DNA of 64,000 bases, taken from the NCBI GenBank assembly GCA_031763025.1, contig JASSKH010000030.1:4083495-4147494 (forward strand). Reading direction: 5' to 3'. Of this stretch, positions 36,620-44,297 are shown piece after piece. Under the pieces are notes generated by a model, which searched no databases, had not been told where the DNA came from, and was given only the letters and a program-made list of their open reading frames with translations. The position numbers and the translations under genes were made by a program. Origin of the DNA: Macrocystis pyrifera. Taxonomy: Eukaryota > Sar > Phaeophyceae > Laminariales > Laminariaceae. Position 1 is the first letter of the stretch, and each line of letters begins with the position of its first letter.

Positions 36620-38857
36620 CTGCTGCCGCCGCCAGGTACGTGGGCGCCCTTGAAGCCGCCCTCCGCGCGCTAGTGCTGCACATCCTCCTCGCCTTGGTCC
36701 TTGGTGACGCCTCCAACCGACACCAACACGACACTCACAACACCACGCTGACAACCCATCCTCCCGTCGCCGGAGTGGGCCACGACGACCAGCTAGCGCA
36801 GCTGGCGGCGTCACCATCCGCGACGTCGGCGGCAGTGACGGTAGCGGCGGCGAGAGAGGGTAGAGGTGGAGCGCCAGTAGCGGCCGCGGTGACGGGAGGG
36901 GGCAGCGGTGGACGTGCGATGGAGGAAGCATCGACGGCGGAGACCGTACAAGGCGGCGATGGCGGCAGCCGCAGCAGCCGCAACAGCAACAGTGTTGGTG
37001 GCGGCAGTGGTGGGAATGGTGTGAGGAGCCGCGAGGTGTCAGTGCCGCGGGCGGCGGCGGCGCCAGCGGTACTCCTGGCGGAATACGCAGATGAGTTGCT
37101 GGTGAGTGCAAGGGGTGGCGAGATGTCGTTTTTTAAGGACGACGATGTGCACCCACCCACCCACCCACCCACCCACCCCGGAGCCGTGTTTTCCGCCAGA
37201 CACAAAAAGGATAGTATTATATACACTTGGTAAGCTTGACTTGACTTGGCTTGACTCGCGCGTTGGCTCGACATGACGTGTCTTGGCTCAAACCTTGACC
37301 TTGGCTTGACTTGACTTGGCTTGACTGGGGTGTTGGCTCGGCTTGGCTTGGCTTGACCTGACCTGAAGTAGCTTGACTTCGAATAACTTGGCTGGGTGAC
37401 AGAGGTAGCGCTCTTGGGTCAAGATATTTTTCCGACCGACCGGCCTCCTCAACCCCAAAATCGTCGAAAAAAAACACCATTATTTATAGTGTTTTACAAA
37501 AAACATCTTGATGTATCTATACTCACGTGTAGGCTTAGGAATTGCTCATCGGATTTCACTTTTAGGTTTGCTCAAAGTATGTTCTTCGGGTGAGTTGTAT
37601 AGGGCTCAAGCTAGGAGTCTAAGAAAATGTAGGTGCTATACATACGTCTACGGTAGCACTATTACGGGGGACCATAGTGAATGGGACCTACGGTACACAC
37701 AAAAACCTGTATATTTTCTTATTTTTACTATTACGGGGGTCCATAGTTAATAGGACCAAATATTGTTAGTAAGAATACCTAAATATATAGGTTTTTATGT
37801 ATACCATAGGTCCTGTTAACTATGGACCCCCGTAATAACAATATTTTGTCCCATTTACTATGGTCCCCCGTGATAGTCTGGTCTGACGTGACTTGGATTG
37901 ATTTGATTCGACTGCATTGACTTGGCGTGACGTGACGTGACGTGATGTGACGTGATGTGACGTGACGTGACTTGACTTGACTTGACTTGGCTTGGCCCTT
38001 TTAGGACTGCAGTTCCGTTTTGAGGACAAACCACTCAAATTGCCAAGTACGTTGTCCCCCAAAACGCGACTGCAGTACTAAATGGGTCAAATTGACTCGA
38101 TGTGACTTCAAATTGACGTGACGTGACGTTTACTTGACGTGCCTGTGCCTTTTTTAATCGACTTGACGTTGCTTGACTTGACGTCACCTGCCTTGCCGTG
38201 GCTTAACGTGACTTGACGTGACTTGGCTTGAAATTGAGTTGGCCTGACTTGACTTAACTCGACCCTTAACTTGACTTGACCCTTCAGGAGGTGCTGTCTT
38301 CTCCCGAGGTGGACGCGGCGCTAAGCCCTTCGGAGCTCTCGGCCTACCACCACCACCACCGCGATCGGGGTTCCAAGGAGTTCCACGCCGCAGAAGGCGG
38401 CGGTGCCGGCGGTGGCGACGCAGTGGAATCCTTCCCAGTGGTCCCCGAAACGGAACAAGTGCTAGCCGCGGCAGCGGAAGGTTTAGTCCGGCTGTTCACC
38501 CCCGGCGTCAATCAAGAGGAAGAGGGGGGGGAGAGGGACGGAGGGGAGGCGCGAGGTGCGGGGGCGGTGGCGGCGGCAATGGAAGGGGAGGGGGGGGGGG
38601 GACGGATGTTGGTTTCCAAGCATACGTGGCAGGCTTGTGTGGTCGAGGCAAGTCGAAGGCGTCTCAGGATTTTGCGTCTGGGGGGGTGGGGAGCGGCGGG
38701 GAGGGTGGAGGCGGGGGCATGGGCGGGAGCATCGGGGGGGGGGGCGGACAGATGCGCGTATTTTGACGGCGGCGGCGGGGGCCGGGGGGGGGGGGGGGAC
38801 CGCCGGGCAGGAGGGGCAAGGAGAAGACGAGATATGATTGGTTCTTGTTCTTGTTGA
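16378..38857 (+). CDS. HEATR6-like HEAT-repeat protein, about 2,156 codons
   Basis: Proposed exons: 16378-16823, 17820-17916, 18641-18993, 19342-20228, 20879-21234, 23096-23259, 23457-23560, 24945-26861, 27314-27453, 28381-28445, 28813-29438, 29891-29995, 32025-32198, 36636-37101 and 38288-38857 (TGA). Phases agree except for one missing base near 29136. The order of conserved blocks follows animal HEATR6 as I remember it: VDDELHQQLDLLAGLTYPNS, VVRALAQLLYENG, HAALDALSNLCL, LCSCASALIAELPYS, SVLACKVIAGL, VRAQAMLAVGNLSCSL, SAVRALGYLAW, CRWNCCIALGIVLSA, KVRTHAALALKAVFDL and YVGALEAALRALVLHILLAL. HEATR6 (DUF4042 plus HEAT repeats) is a scaffold of unclear function. Animal forms are near 1,180 residues; the extra length is Gly/Ala/Ser/Asn/Gln-rich inserts, chiefly in exons 4, 8 and 11. 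The start at 16378, the 28445 donor (GTCGGA) and the C-terminus are the weakest points. Confidence 0.8.
17542..17650. repeat. M1 MITE copy (TAAAT subtype)
   Basis: Ends CTATTACGGGAGACCATAG and its complement; arms contain AGTAAATAGGACC. It lies in intron 1 of the HEATR6-like gene. Confidence 0.85.
18095..18228 (+). repeat. SC-B copy, sense, tail degenerate
   Basis: Contains GTGGGAGGTGCCTCTATTAA, GTGCTCCGTCTCGAAAGG and GAGGCAAGCAACAAGTGAGT. The C tail is nearly absent because an SC-A copy follows directly. Confidence 0.65.
18229..18375 (+). repeat. SC-A copy, sense, head-truncated
   Basis: Begins at GCGCATGGTGCTAGCGATGT and ends ATGATAATGGGTAC then CAGTACACC. It follows the SC-B copy head to tail. 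Confidence 0.65.
18541..18632 (+). repeat. SC-B copy; tail 12 bases from acceptor
   Basis: GTGCTCCGTCTCGAAAGAG to ATTGAGTACGCCCC plus C tract. The acceptor used by exon 3 (18640) follows at once, so this insertion supplies the pyrimidine tract. Confidence 0.8.
20395..20512 (-). repeat. SC-A copy, antisense, after donor
   Basis: G-rich run, then GTACTCGATATCATGCATGG and the core, ending CACCGACCAGGCGG. It lies about 165 bases after the donor at 20229. Confidence 0.8.
20655..20729 (+). repeat. SC-A copy, sense, only last 50 bases plus tail
   Basis: GATGCAAGGGTCTATGGTCA to ATAAGTGCAC, then a 26-base C run. It is the shortest sense copy. The acceptor at 20878 follows after further C-rich sequence. 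Confidence 0.75.
21300..21815 (-). repeat. SC-A copy, antisense, near full length
   Basis: G-rich run, GTACTCATGTCATACATGG, the core, GAACCGCTTTCGAGGTGG, GCTCACGAAGTGAGAGG and a terminal GCCAACCGACGCCAACCCAA followed by TATATATA. The same far end occurs at 33125, which defines an element of about 510 bp. Confidence 0.8.
22250..22420 (+). repeat. SC-A copy, sense
   Basis: CGCGCTTAGTGCAAGCAATG to ATAATGAGTACACC plus C-rich tail, in intron 5 of the HEATR6-like gene. Confidence 0.8.
22785..23045 (+). repeat. SC-B copy, sense, long form; tail before acceptor
   Basis: GTGGCCACAAATGGCCTAAC, GGAATGGTGCTCTGTCTCG and AATGAGTAAGCCG, then about 70 bases of C/CCCT tract. The exon acceptor at 23095 lies just downstream. 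Confidence 0.75.
23205..23253 (+). repeat. (GGA)n coding repeat
   Basis: About 16 GGA units encode a poly-Gly run at the end of exon 6, just before the donor at 23260. Confidence 0.85.
23345..23412 (-). repeat. SC-A fragment, antisense, after donor
   Basis: GTACTCATTATCATGCGTGA through CATAGAAG, flanked by G tracts on both sides. It starts about 90 bases after the donor at 23260. Confidence 0.7.
23622..23963. repeat. M3 element copy 1, with nested M2
   Basis: Perfect terminal inverted repeats GCGTTCCACGATAGAG and CTCTATCGTGGAACGC. The body matches 35779-36032 (AGGAGCTCCACAC, ATCCCGATGAATAATCCC, GACTGGCATTCCGACG). It is interrupted after TTCGGGTT by an M2 MITE. Confidence 0.85.
23803..23899. 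repeat. M2 MITE copy nested in M3
   Basis: AACCCCTTTTGGTACCGCAG...GGGGACAAA on one side and TTTGTCCCCAAAGCGGGACT...AAAGGGTT on the other. The uninterrupted M3 copy (near 35970) shows the empty site. Confidence 0.85.
24020..24062. repeat. (CTTTTTTTT)n pyrimidine repeat
   Basis: Five C-separated T runs in intron 7 of the HEATR6-like gene. Confidence 0.9.
24130..24245. repeat. M1 MITE copy (TAAAT subtype)
   Basis: Ends TATTACGGGGGGCCATACTG and CTATGGTCCCCCCGTAATA. The left arm has a small insertion (ACTGCAGTAAAT). Confidence 0.85.
24340..24368. repeat. (TA)n microsatellite
   Basis: Pure TA repeat in intron 7. Confidence 0.9.
24778..24807 (+). repeat. C-run before exon 8
   Basis: About 27 C with few interruptions, inside a 100-base pyrimidine stretch ahead of the acceptor at 24944. 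No SC body is recognisable here. Confidence 0.8.
25440..26170 (+). repeat. Coding simple-repeat tracts in exon 8
   Basis: In order: CAGCAG-type repeats encoding Ala/Thr (25465-25510), about 190 bases of GGTAACGGTACCGG-type units encoding Gly-Thr-Gly-Asn (25670-25860), GGCAGC units encoding Gly-Ser (25977-26035), then GGTGTTAGC-like units. All stay in frame and separate HEAT-like helices such as AEALGLLTRIG and LRLHAMKVLEALL. Confidence 0.8.
27655..27785. repeat. (TATCTGATC)n degenerate tandem repeat
   Basis: About 14 units of a 9-10 base motif containing ATCTGATCT, in the intron after exon 9. Confidence 0.85.
28680..28806 (+). repeat. (CTG/CTC)n tract ahead of an acceptor
   Basis: A CTG-rich run ends six bases before a GGGTAG acceptor (28812). 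I read it as the pyrimidine tract of that intron. Alternatively it is coding (Leu/Cys or Ala, depending on frame) with an indel. Confidence 0.6.
29462..29670 (-). repeat. SC-A copy, antisense, 25 bases after donor
   Basis: G-rich run, then GTACTCATTATCGTGCATGG and the core with a small insertion (TGTGAGCAT), ending GAAGGGTGAGCTGCA. The donor is at 29439. Confidence 0.85.
30014..30300 (+). repeat. Pentanucleotide array (GCGAT)n/(GCGGT)n
   Basis: Blocks of GCGAT alternate with blocks of GCGGT, with rare variants. It starts 18 bases after the donor at 29996. Confidence 0.95.
30400..30560 (+). repeat. Degenerate CTTTGACTTTTGCTCTGAC repeats
   Basis: About eight units of roughly 18 bases in the same intron. 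Confidence 0.8.
31685..31970 (+). repeat. SC-A copy, sense; tail before acceptor
   Basis: ATTAATCCATGCGACGCTGT, CACAAGCGGTTCTTACATGG, the core, ACGAGTAC and a C-rich tail to 31970. The acceptor at 32024 follows 55 bases later. Confidence 0.8.
32262..32360 (-). repeat. SC-A fragment, antisense, after donor
   Basis: G-rich run, CACTCGATATCATGCATGG and the first 60 core bases. The donor is at 32199. Confidence 0.75.
32455..32522 (-). repeat. SC-A fragment, antisense
   Basis: TATATCATGCATGGCCGCGG through CTTGCATCCCTACAATGC, preceded by G-rich sequence. Confidence 0.6.
32605..33125 (-). repeat. SC-A copy, antisense, near full length
   Basis: G tract, GTACTTATTGTCATGCATGG through GCTCACGCAGTGAGAGG to GCCAACCGACGCCAACCCAA, then TATATATATA. 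It is collinear with 21300-21815. Confidence 0.8.
33165..33432 (-). repeat. Cluster of SC fragments, antisense
   Basis: SC-A fragment at 33165-33240 (CATCAGGCATGGCCGTAGTC), SC-B at 33246-33350 (CGTTTGATCATTGACCACGC, GACCGAGCACC) and SC-A at 33370-33432 (GTACTCATTGTCGTGCGTGG). This is direct evidence that both subfamilies occur side by side. Confidence 0.65.
33520..35640. other. Remainder of the 4.4 kb intron 13
   Basis: No exon recognised. It holds a TATG tetranucleotide array (34680-34732), a 20-base G run on the minus-strand C side at 35035-35050, and ORFs without family resemblance. A GGCGGCCTACGCCGCCCGCT motif at 33536 recurs, varied, at 33735. Confidence 0.45.
35649..35757. repeat. M1 MITE copy (TTAAC subtype)
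   Basis: TATTGCGGGGGTCCATAGTT to AACTATGGTCCCCCGTAATA. Confidence 0.85.
35779..36032. repeat. M3 element copy 2, uninterrupted
   Basis: Terminal inverted repeats CGTTCTACGATAGAGG and CCTCTATCGTAGAA. It retains the empty M2 site (TTCTGGGTTAAGGAGC). Confidence 0.8.
36222..36329. repeat. M1 MITE copy (TAAAT subtype)
   Basis: TATTACGCGGGAGCATAG to CTAGGGCCCCCCGTAAT, about 300 bases ahead of exon 14 (36636). Confidence 0.8.
36472..36628 (+). repeat. Two (CTG)n runs separated by a duplicated 45-bp block
   Basis: CTG18-like run at 36472-36527 and a second at 36574-36627. Each is preceded by GTGCCCCAACTAGTTT and a CCCTNAAAACCCCTCC block, so the unit (block plus CTG run) is tandemly duplicated. The second run leads into the acceptor GCCGCCAG at 36635. 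Confidence 0.85.
37220..37395. repeat. Degenerate CTTGACTTGGCTTGAC repeats
   Basis: Many variants of a 5-10 base TTGAC/TTGGC motif; a similar array occupies 37885-38280 up to the acceptor of the last exon. Confidence 0.85.
37660..37875. repeat. M1 composite: M1 inserted in M1
   Basis: The outer TAAAT-type copy is split at its central TTAC-TA-ACAA by an inner TTAAC-type copy (37739-37837). TA is present on both sides of the inner element, which is the target duplication. Confidence 0.85.
37994..38098. repeat. M2 MITE copy
   Basis: GGCCCTTTTAGGACTGCAGT...GGACAAAC and GTTGTCCCCCAAAACGCGAC...TAAATGGGTC. Confidence 0.75.
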
Positions 38858-38861
38858 AGGG

Positions 38862-39090
38862 GAATGTATTCACTTCATGCATGGCCGTAGTCGTTCGTAC
38901 AACCATAGCCCCTCGCATCCCTACACAATGCCGGGACAGAGCACGTCGGGTTTTCGCCGACCAGGCAGATGTTGCTTGCACCAGACGCGAAGCGCCGTGA
39001 GGCGTTTGACGAGTAGCACAGAGGATGAGCTACATCATACAGAGAACCGCTCGTGAGGCGGACTTTCTTGCGTATGGATGGCATGGCAAA
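38862..39090 (-). repeat. SC-A copy, antisense, after the HEATR6-like stop
   Basis: GTATTCACTTCATGCATGG, the core with a GTTCGTACAACC variant, and GAACCGCTCGTGAGGCGGAC. There is only a short G tract; it begins five bases after the proposed stop codon. Confidence 0.75.
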
Positions 39091-39099
39091 CTTCGAAAA

Positions 39100-41150
39100 T
39101 ATTTGATTCGTATTTAGGTGTGACCACTTCCGCGTTGGGGGGCCGCTGGGGGTATGACGTTATCGCGACGACCGGCAGTGGGCTACGCTGGGGGTGCGCT
39201 CGTTCCCCGAAGCTCGACCTACTCGAACTGCATTCGAAGACTCTGGCTGTCTCTTTCCGGCGGGGAGAGATCATCGTGAGCGGTAGAGGTACCGTTTGAG
39301 CAGGCATATCGTGGCTCTTGACATCGTGATGGGCACCTAAAGCCATTATTTTAGAAGGGATCTCGTGATTGGTGGAGCTACTATTATTTGTTGAATGCTG
39401 CTGCTTTTCGCCCTGCTGTTTCCCTCGGCGCGGGCATCTGGAAAGGGCTATAATAGCAAACACTCTCGATAAAACACAGGCCGGCGTGGTCTCTCGTCTT
39501 GTTTTTTTGTCGAAAAAAGCTGCTGTGATGTACGGCTTTTATGCATTTATTTAGTGCATCGAGCGGGTTTCATCCGTGCACGACTTTCTGTTTCACGAAC
39601 GCGAAGAGGTCGTGTTGCAATCTCCTCAAGAGATTTTTTTTTTTCAAACTGACGTACGTACTTGGTACGAATGCTCGTTCCGTGCGTTATTGTCGCAACG
39701 GTAATGTAGACGGAAAATATAGTGGTGTAAGGCACCAGGTATACTACTGTGCTATCCCGCATAAGCCACTGTATGCACCGTTAAATGGCGCGAAAAAACC
39801 CTGGTATACCGTTTTTTGTCTAATGGTCGATCGGACACATTTGAGACTTTTCCTCATGTGTTTGTGTTCTCCACGTTGAACCGTTATTTCTACCCGTCGT
39901 CATCGTAGAGTATCCCTGGCGCCCCAGCATAAAATGGGAAGTACTGGCTGTGCGAAGTCCGCTGCTTTTGCTGTAAGACCTCACTCACCATGCGCGAAAA
40001 CAAGGACTATTAACAGAGAGGAATAGGATATCGTACCAAAATTCAAGCCCGTACCTCATTGATTTTGGGCTGATTTTATTTTTGTGGCGGTGTGTGTGTC
40101 CTTTCTCCTCGTACGACTATCACGTCCTCTCCCCCTTCTTGGATCCGAGGTAGGACAGCTATTCATATCAAAAGGCAGATGAGGATGATTGCGGTCTTAT
40201 TGATCGTCTATCAATAATGTCACGGGGGAACACACTGGGAACACACTGGCACGTAGTTCCCAGAACCCTGGCCGCGCAAGGAGGGATCACCCCCCAGCAG
40301 ATGGAAACATGCGTAGTGTCCCCTCTTATGGTGCGGGTGTGTATTTGCCAGCCAGCAATACTGGCACTGCTGTATAGCGGCAACCAACCGGCACTAATTC
40401 CTCCGCACGCCGCCACGCTGTTTATGGTTACTCCCATCTGTGCAAAGCGATTACGAAGGCACTATTATAGCGGGCAGTCGGCACTATAGAGGGGTCACTA
40501 CTGTATGTACCAGTACCTGGTTTTGGGGGTTTTAATTTCTATGCGAAAACCCGACGTGCTCCGTCCCGGCGTTGTAGGGATGCGAGGGTCTTATGGTCAC
40601 ACGACTACGGCCATGCATGATAACGAGTATATAATACCCCGCACCCCGCCCCCCCCCCCCCCCTCGTCAAATGTGGTGTGAGCACGCAACCGCAGTAGTA
40701 CGTATAATACGAGCGACATGTTCCTGTTGCCTTCCTACGAGGATATCGTTCGTGCCGTACATGCTCTTGCTTTTTACTCCGTTGAAACATGTCACGCTTG
40801 ACGAAACTCAGTACCAGTACGTACGTAGGTATATATATATATATTTTCATCTATATACCTGGTACCAGGTATGCTTGGAGGTAAACTCGTACCCTTGTAG
40901 GCGCTTTTGGTCCTGTGACGGACAATATTCAAGTTTTGCTTATAGAGGTCCCGGTAAACTGGAGAATAGCCTCCATTATAAAAGCTGAGTGATAGCCTGG
41001 GGGTATAAGCTGTGGAGAACAGCCCCAGCAAACTGTGTAGAATAGCCTCTGGGAGTAAGCTGGGGAATGTAAAGCCCGGGCTGTTGGTGCGTGCGCCCAA
41101 TGTATGATGCTGCCGTGATTTTCTCCATCAATTTTGTTCCGGCCTCTCAA
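39100..41150. other. Gene-poor interval
   Basis: ORFs at 39541-39879 and 40217-40489 have no recognisable product. CTGGTAC/ACCAGGTA palindromes recur (39664, 40506, 40858). No splice-supported exon was found. Confidence 0.4.
40540..40665 (+). repeat. SC-A copy, sense
   Basis: GCGAAAACCCGACGTGCTCC to ATAACGAGTATATAATACC and a C tail interrupted by CGCA. Confidence 0.75.
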
Positions 41151-41154
41151 GTCC

Positions 41155-41400
41155 CAAAAAAAAACAGCATTTATTTCTGATTGCTGTGAGAAGAAAGTGA
41201 CCTACGTACGGTAGTATGACGATTTTCAAGCTACGGTATTGCCTTGGGTTGGATTATAGCCCTGCGGGTTGGTTAGCAAACGAAGCAACTCTCTGATTGG
41301 CTAGCTCCTCGTGTTTGTTGGCGTCAACCATTGGATGTTTATAGCCCAACCGAAGTCGAAAATATTGCAAACACCCTTACACACGTACCTGGCCTATAAT
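41155..41400 (+). repeat. R5 dispersed repeat, copy 1
   Basis: Matches 46685-46925 over about 240 bp: TGACGATTTTCAAGCT, GGTTGGTTAGCAA, TCTGATTGGCTAGCTCCTC and TTTATAGCCCAACC are shared. A shorter diverged copy is at 52060-52150. Together copies 1 and 2 flank the PIF1-like gene. Confidence 0.75.
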
Positions 41401-41512
41401 ATGTGCTAGTCCACCAAAACGTTTTATTTTAAGCAATACCTGTGGTACCTTACGTTGAGCGGCTACTTTATACGGCCCCACCATGACGACACCACTTAGC
41501 TGGTACCGTTAC

Positions 41513-41622
41513 TATTACGAGGGGGCCATAGTAAATAGGACCAGATATTGCAAGTAAAAAAAGGTAAATATAGAGGTTTTTGTGTGTACCGTAGGTCCTA
41601 TTAACTATGGACCCCCGTAATA
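41513..41622. repeat. M1 MITE copy
   Basis: TATTACGAGGGGGCCATAG to TATGGACCCCCGTAATA; the right arm is TTAAC type and the left arm TAAAT type, a mixed copy. Confidence 0.8.
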
Positions 41623-41623
41623 C

Positions 41624-41733
41624 TATCACGGGGGAGGCGTAGTAAATAGGACCAGATGTTGTTAGTAAAAAGAGCGAAACATGTAGGTTTCTGCGTGTAC
41701 CGTAGGTCCTATTTACTATGGACCCCCGTAATG
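41624..41733. repeat. M1 MITE copy, tandem to the previous one
   Basis: TATCACGGGGGAGGCGTAG to CTATGGACCCCCGTAAT, separated by one base from 41513-41622. Confidence 0.8.
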
Positions 41734-41866
41734 GTGATGCTATATACCTGCAGTATAAGTACGTGCCTCGGTGTTTTATTTCCGCTTTTTTGGCTTCCTC
41801 GTGAGCGCACAGTGCACAACCCCCTCTCGGTTCCTGACTTATCCAGGGCGGACCTCCCAGTATTAA

Positions 41867-41975
41867 TATTTCGGGGGACCACAGTCAATAGGACCAAATA
41901 TTGTTAGTACTAATAGCGAAATGTATAGGTTTTTGTGTGTACCTTAGGTCCTATTTAATATGGCTCCCCGTAATA
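41867..41975. repeat. M1 MITE copy
   Basis: TATTTCGGGGGACCACAGTC to ATATGGCTCCCCGTAATA. Confidence 0.8.
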
Positions 41976-42029
41976 GTGGCACTGATTTGTGGAGGGATTC
42001 AAAGGTTGGGGTAGCAGCCATTTTTCAGG

Positions 42030-42900
42030 GCTGTTCGTGAGTCAGGTCAAATCAGGTTGGGTCGGGTCAGGTCCGCTGCCCCGCGAGATTGTTGAAGCCT
42101 CCTGACCCGACCCGACCCGATCCGCGATATTTGAAAACTACCAGATACCCGCAAGATGTTGAACATCCCCTGACGCGACCCGACTCAACCGCCCAGATCC
42201 GACTGACCCGTGAGATCCGGGTCATATGACGGGTCGGGCCACCTCAACCTGCGAGACCGCGGGGGCCCGACCTGCGGATTTGGCCCGTGGGTTGACACTC
42301 CAAGACCAACTTATAGTATTTTTCTTTGTACCACACAGAGTGATGTATAGCCTGGCTGTAGTGGGTAGGGATGGATGCGGACATGCGTAGATACATTTGG
42401 CGGTGTTTTAATTATTCAATATATGGTACTAAACGAATGCTGTTCAGTGCTGGCACGAGAGAATAAGCCTTCGGGCAGAAAGGAGGAAGCTTTTGAAGTG
42501 TCGGATTCGCGGGCCGGATGAACGGGTCCGACTTGCGCGGCAGCCGAAAACAATTCGCGCGGGTCATGCTGGCCCGACCCGCGAGTGACCCGTTTCTCGC
42601 GGGTCATGATCCGACCCGACCCGTGAGCTTTTGATCACCTCTGAACCCGACCCAACCCGACCCAACCCGACCCGTGAGATTTTATAACTTTTGAAATACG
42701 TCAGCTGTGAGTTCGTGAGATTTGAAAAAGTATCGACGGGACCCGACCCGACCCGATCCGACCCGACCAGACCAGACCCGACCCACGATATTCGAAAAAC
42801 TCTTGACCCGACGCGAACCGATCCGCGAGATTTGAAGAGTCCTTGACCCGGCCCGACCCGACCTGACCCGTGAGATTTTCAACACTTCCTCACCCGTGAA
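42030..42900. repeat. Degenerate (CGACC)n arrays
   Basis: Blocks of GACCCGACCCGACC with reverse-strand GGGTCGGGTC at the left (42050-42070) and GCGAGATTTGAA spacers. The array is broken at 42300-42490 by unrelated sequence. Confidence 0.8.
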
Positions 42901-43365
42901 CACAGCCCCGCCAAGTTTCCCTTAGGCTCCTCCCTCGCTTGAAGACCTCTTTCTGCTCATACTCATATCCGCGAGACCCCAACAAGATGATTTTTTAGAA
43001 ATAATGAAGGACGAAAGCTCGATATGATCGCGATCTCATGGTCTACCTATATATAGTAGCTGCTGCGATACACGAAAGATTGCTGTGAACGATAAGGCAT
43101 GCTATATACCCAATAAGGCATCCCTTAGATGAGAAACCCCGTCAGTGCCAGTGACAAAACAAAACTGACAAAACGTTGTGCTATATATATATCCCCGTGC
43201 GAGTACAAATATCGTATAACACCCCTCAAGTTTATTTGAGCGAAGCAACGTGCCCTCCAGTAAAACTTTGCGTTCCAGTACCACCCCTTCCTTCCCCCCC
43301 CCCCCCCGCCGCCCCGTGTGTCGTCGCCCCCTCTGCCGCTTGTACAACAAAAAAAGAAAATGTCC

Positions 43366-43477
43366 TATTACGGGAGGTCATAGTAAATAGGACCTAACTG
43401 TATACACTAAAATCTATATATTTCCCTCTACTTTCACCAACAATATTTGGTCCTACTTACTATGGTCCCCCGTAATA
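43366..43477. repeat. M1 MITE copy
   Basis: TATTACGGGAGGTCATAG to CTATGGTCCCCCGTAATA. Confidence 0.85.
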
Positions 43478-43627
43478 TGTTTTTTTAAGCCTCGTGGCTA
43501 TATCTAGGCCAGGCATGAAAAGTGTAGCCTCGAAATTTCCTTTTGATACGTTGTGGGTGTGTTTCGCGAAAGCTTTGGTTGGAAACAATTGGCTGGGTTT
43601 CTTGTCTGTTTCCTACCAGTTACATAT

Positions 43628-43726
43628 TATTACGGGGGACATAGTAAATAGGACCAAATATTGTTGGTAAACATAGCGAAATATATTGGTTTTAGTGTGT
43701 ACCGTAGGTCCTATTTAATATGATCC
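43628..43726. repeat. M1 MITE copy, right end lost
   Basis: TATTACGGGGGACATAG start; the right arm stops at AATATGATCC. Confidence 0.75.
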
Positions 43727-44084
43727 AAATCGCTCGCAGTAGCCTTTGTCCCTTTGTGGTCTAGTCTAAAGCGCTAGATTCGAGCAGCTACCTCGGCACG
43801 AGCAGCGAGAAGCCCAACAATAACAACACAGCAGTCCAGGTTGAAGCATGCCTTCAAAAAAGAGGTGGGTGCAGATGTGCAGATGGGGTAGACTGCTGTA
43901 GACCGACCTACCGTTGTATCTATCGCTGTCGCTCGTGACTCTTGACCAGAGGGTTTGGCTGTTGATTCACAGCAGTTTTTTTCCTTGTGTCGAATGTGTC
44001 CCTGTTTGGTTGGTCGGATCTGTACGTCAGCTGTGAGTTCAACCGATCGGTCGATACTCAACTTTCTGCACACACCCGACAGCT

Positions 44085-44297
44085 CATGAGCTAGCTCATC
44101 TATTGTGCATAGCTCACGCTTCGAAAACATGTGCAGATGAGCTACCGCCTATAGCTCAAGTCGGGGGAAACATGTGTAGCTCATGTAGCTCCTATAGCTC
44201 AGCCTGGGAAAATGTGTGTAGATGAGCTATCTTCTGTAGCTCAAGCCTTCAAAACATGTGCAGATGAAGTACCACCTATAGCTCAAGCCTTCCAAAC
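44085..44297 (+). repeat. Tandem repeat, unit about 60 bp
   Basis: Three to four copies of a unit with ATGTGCAGATGAGCTACC and CTATAGCTCAAGCCTTC. It directly truncates the 5' side of the PIF1-like gene. Confidence 0.8.
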
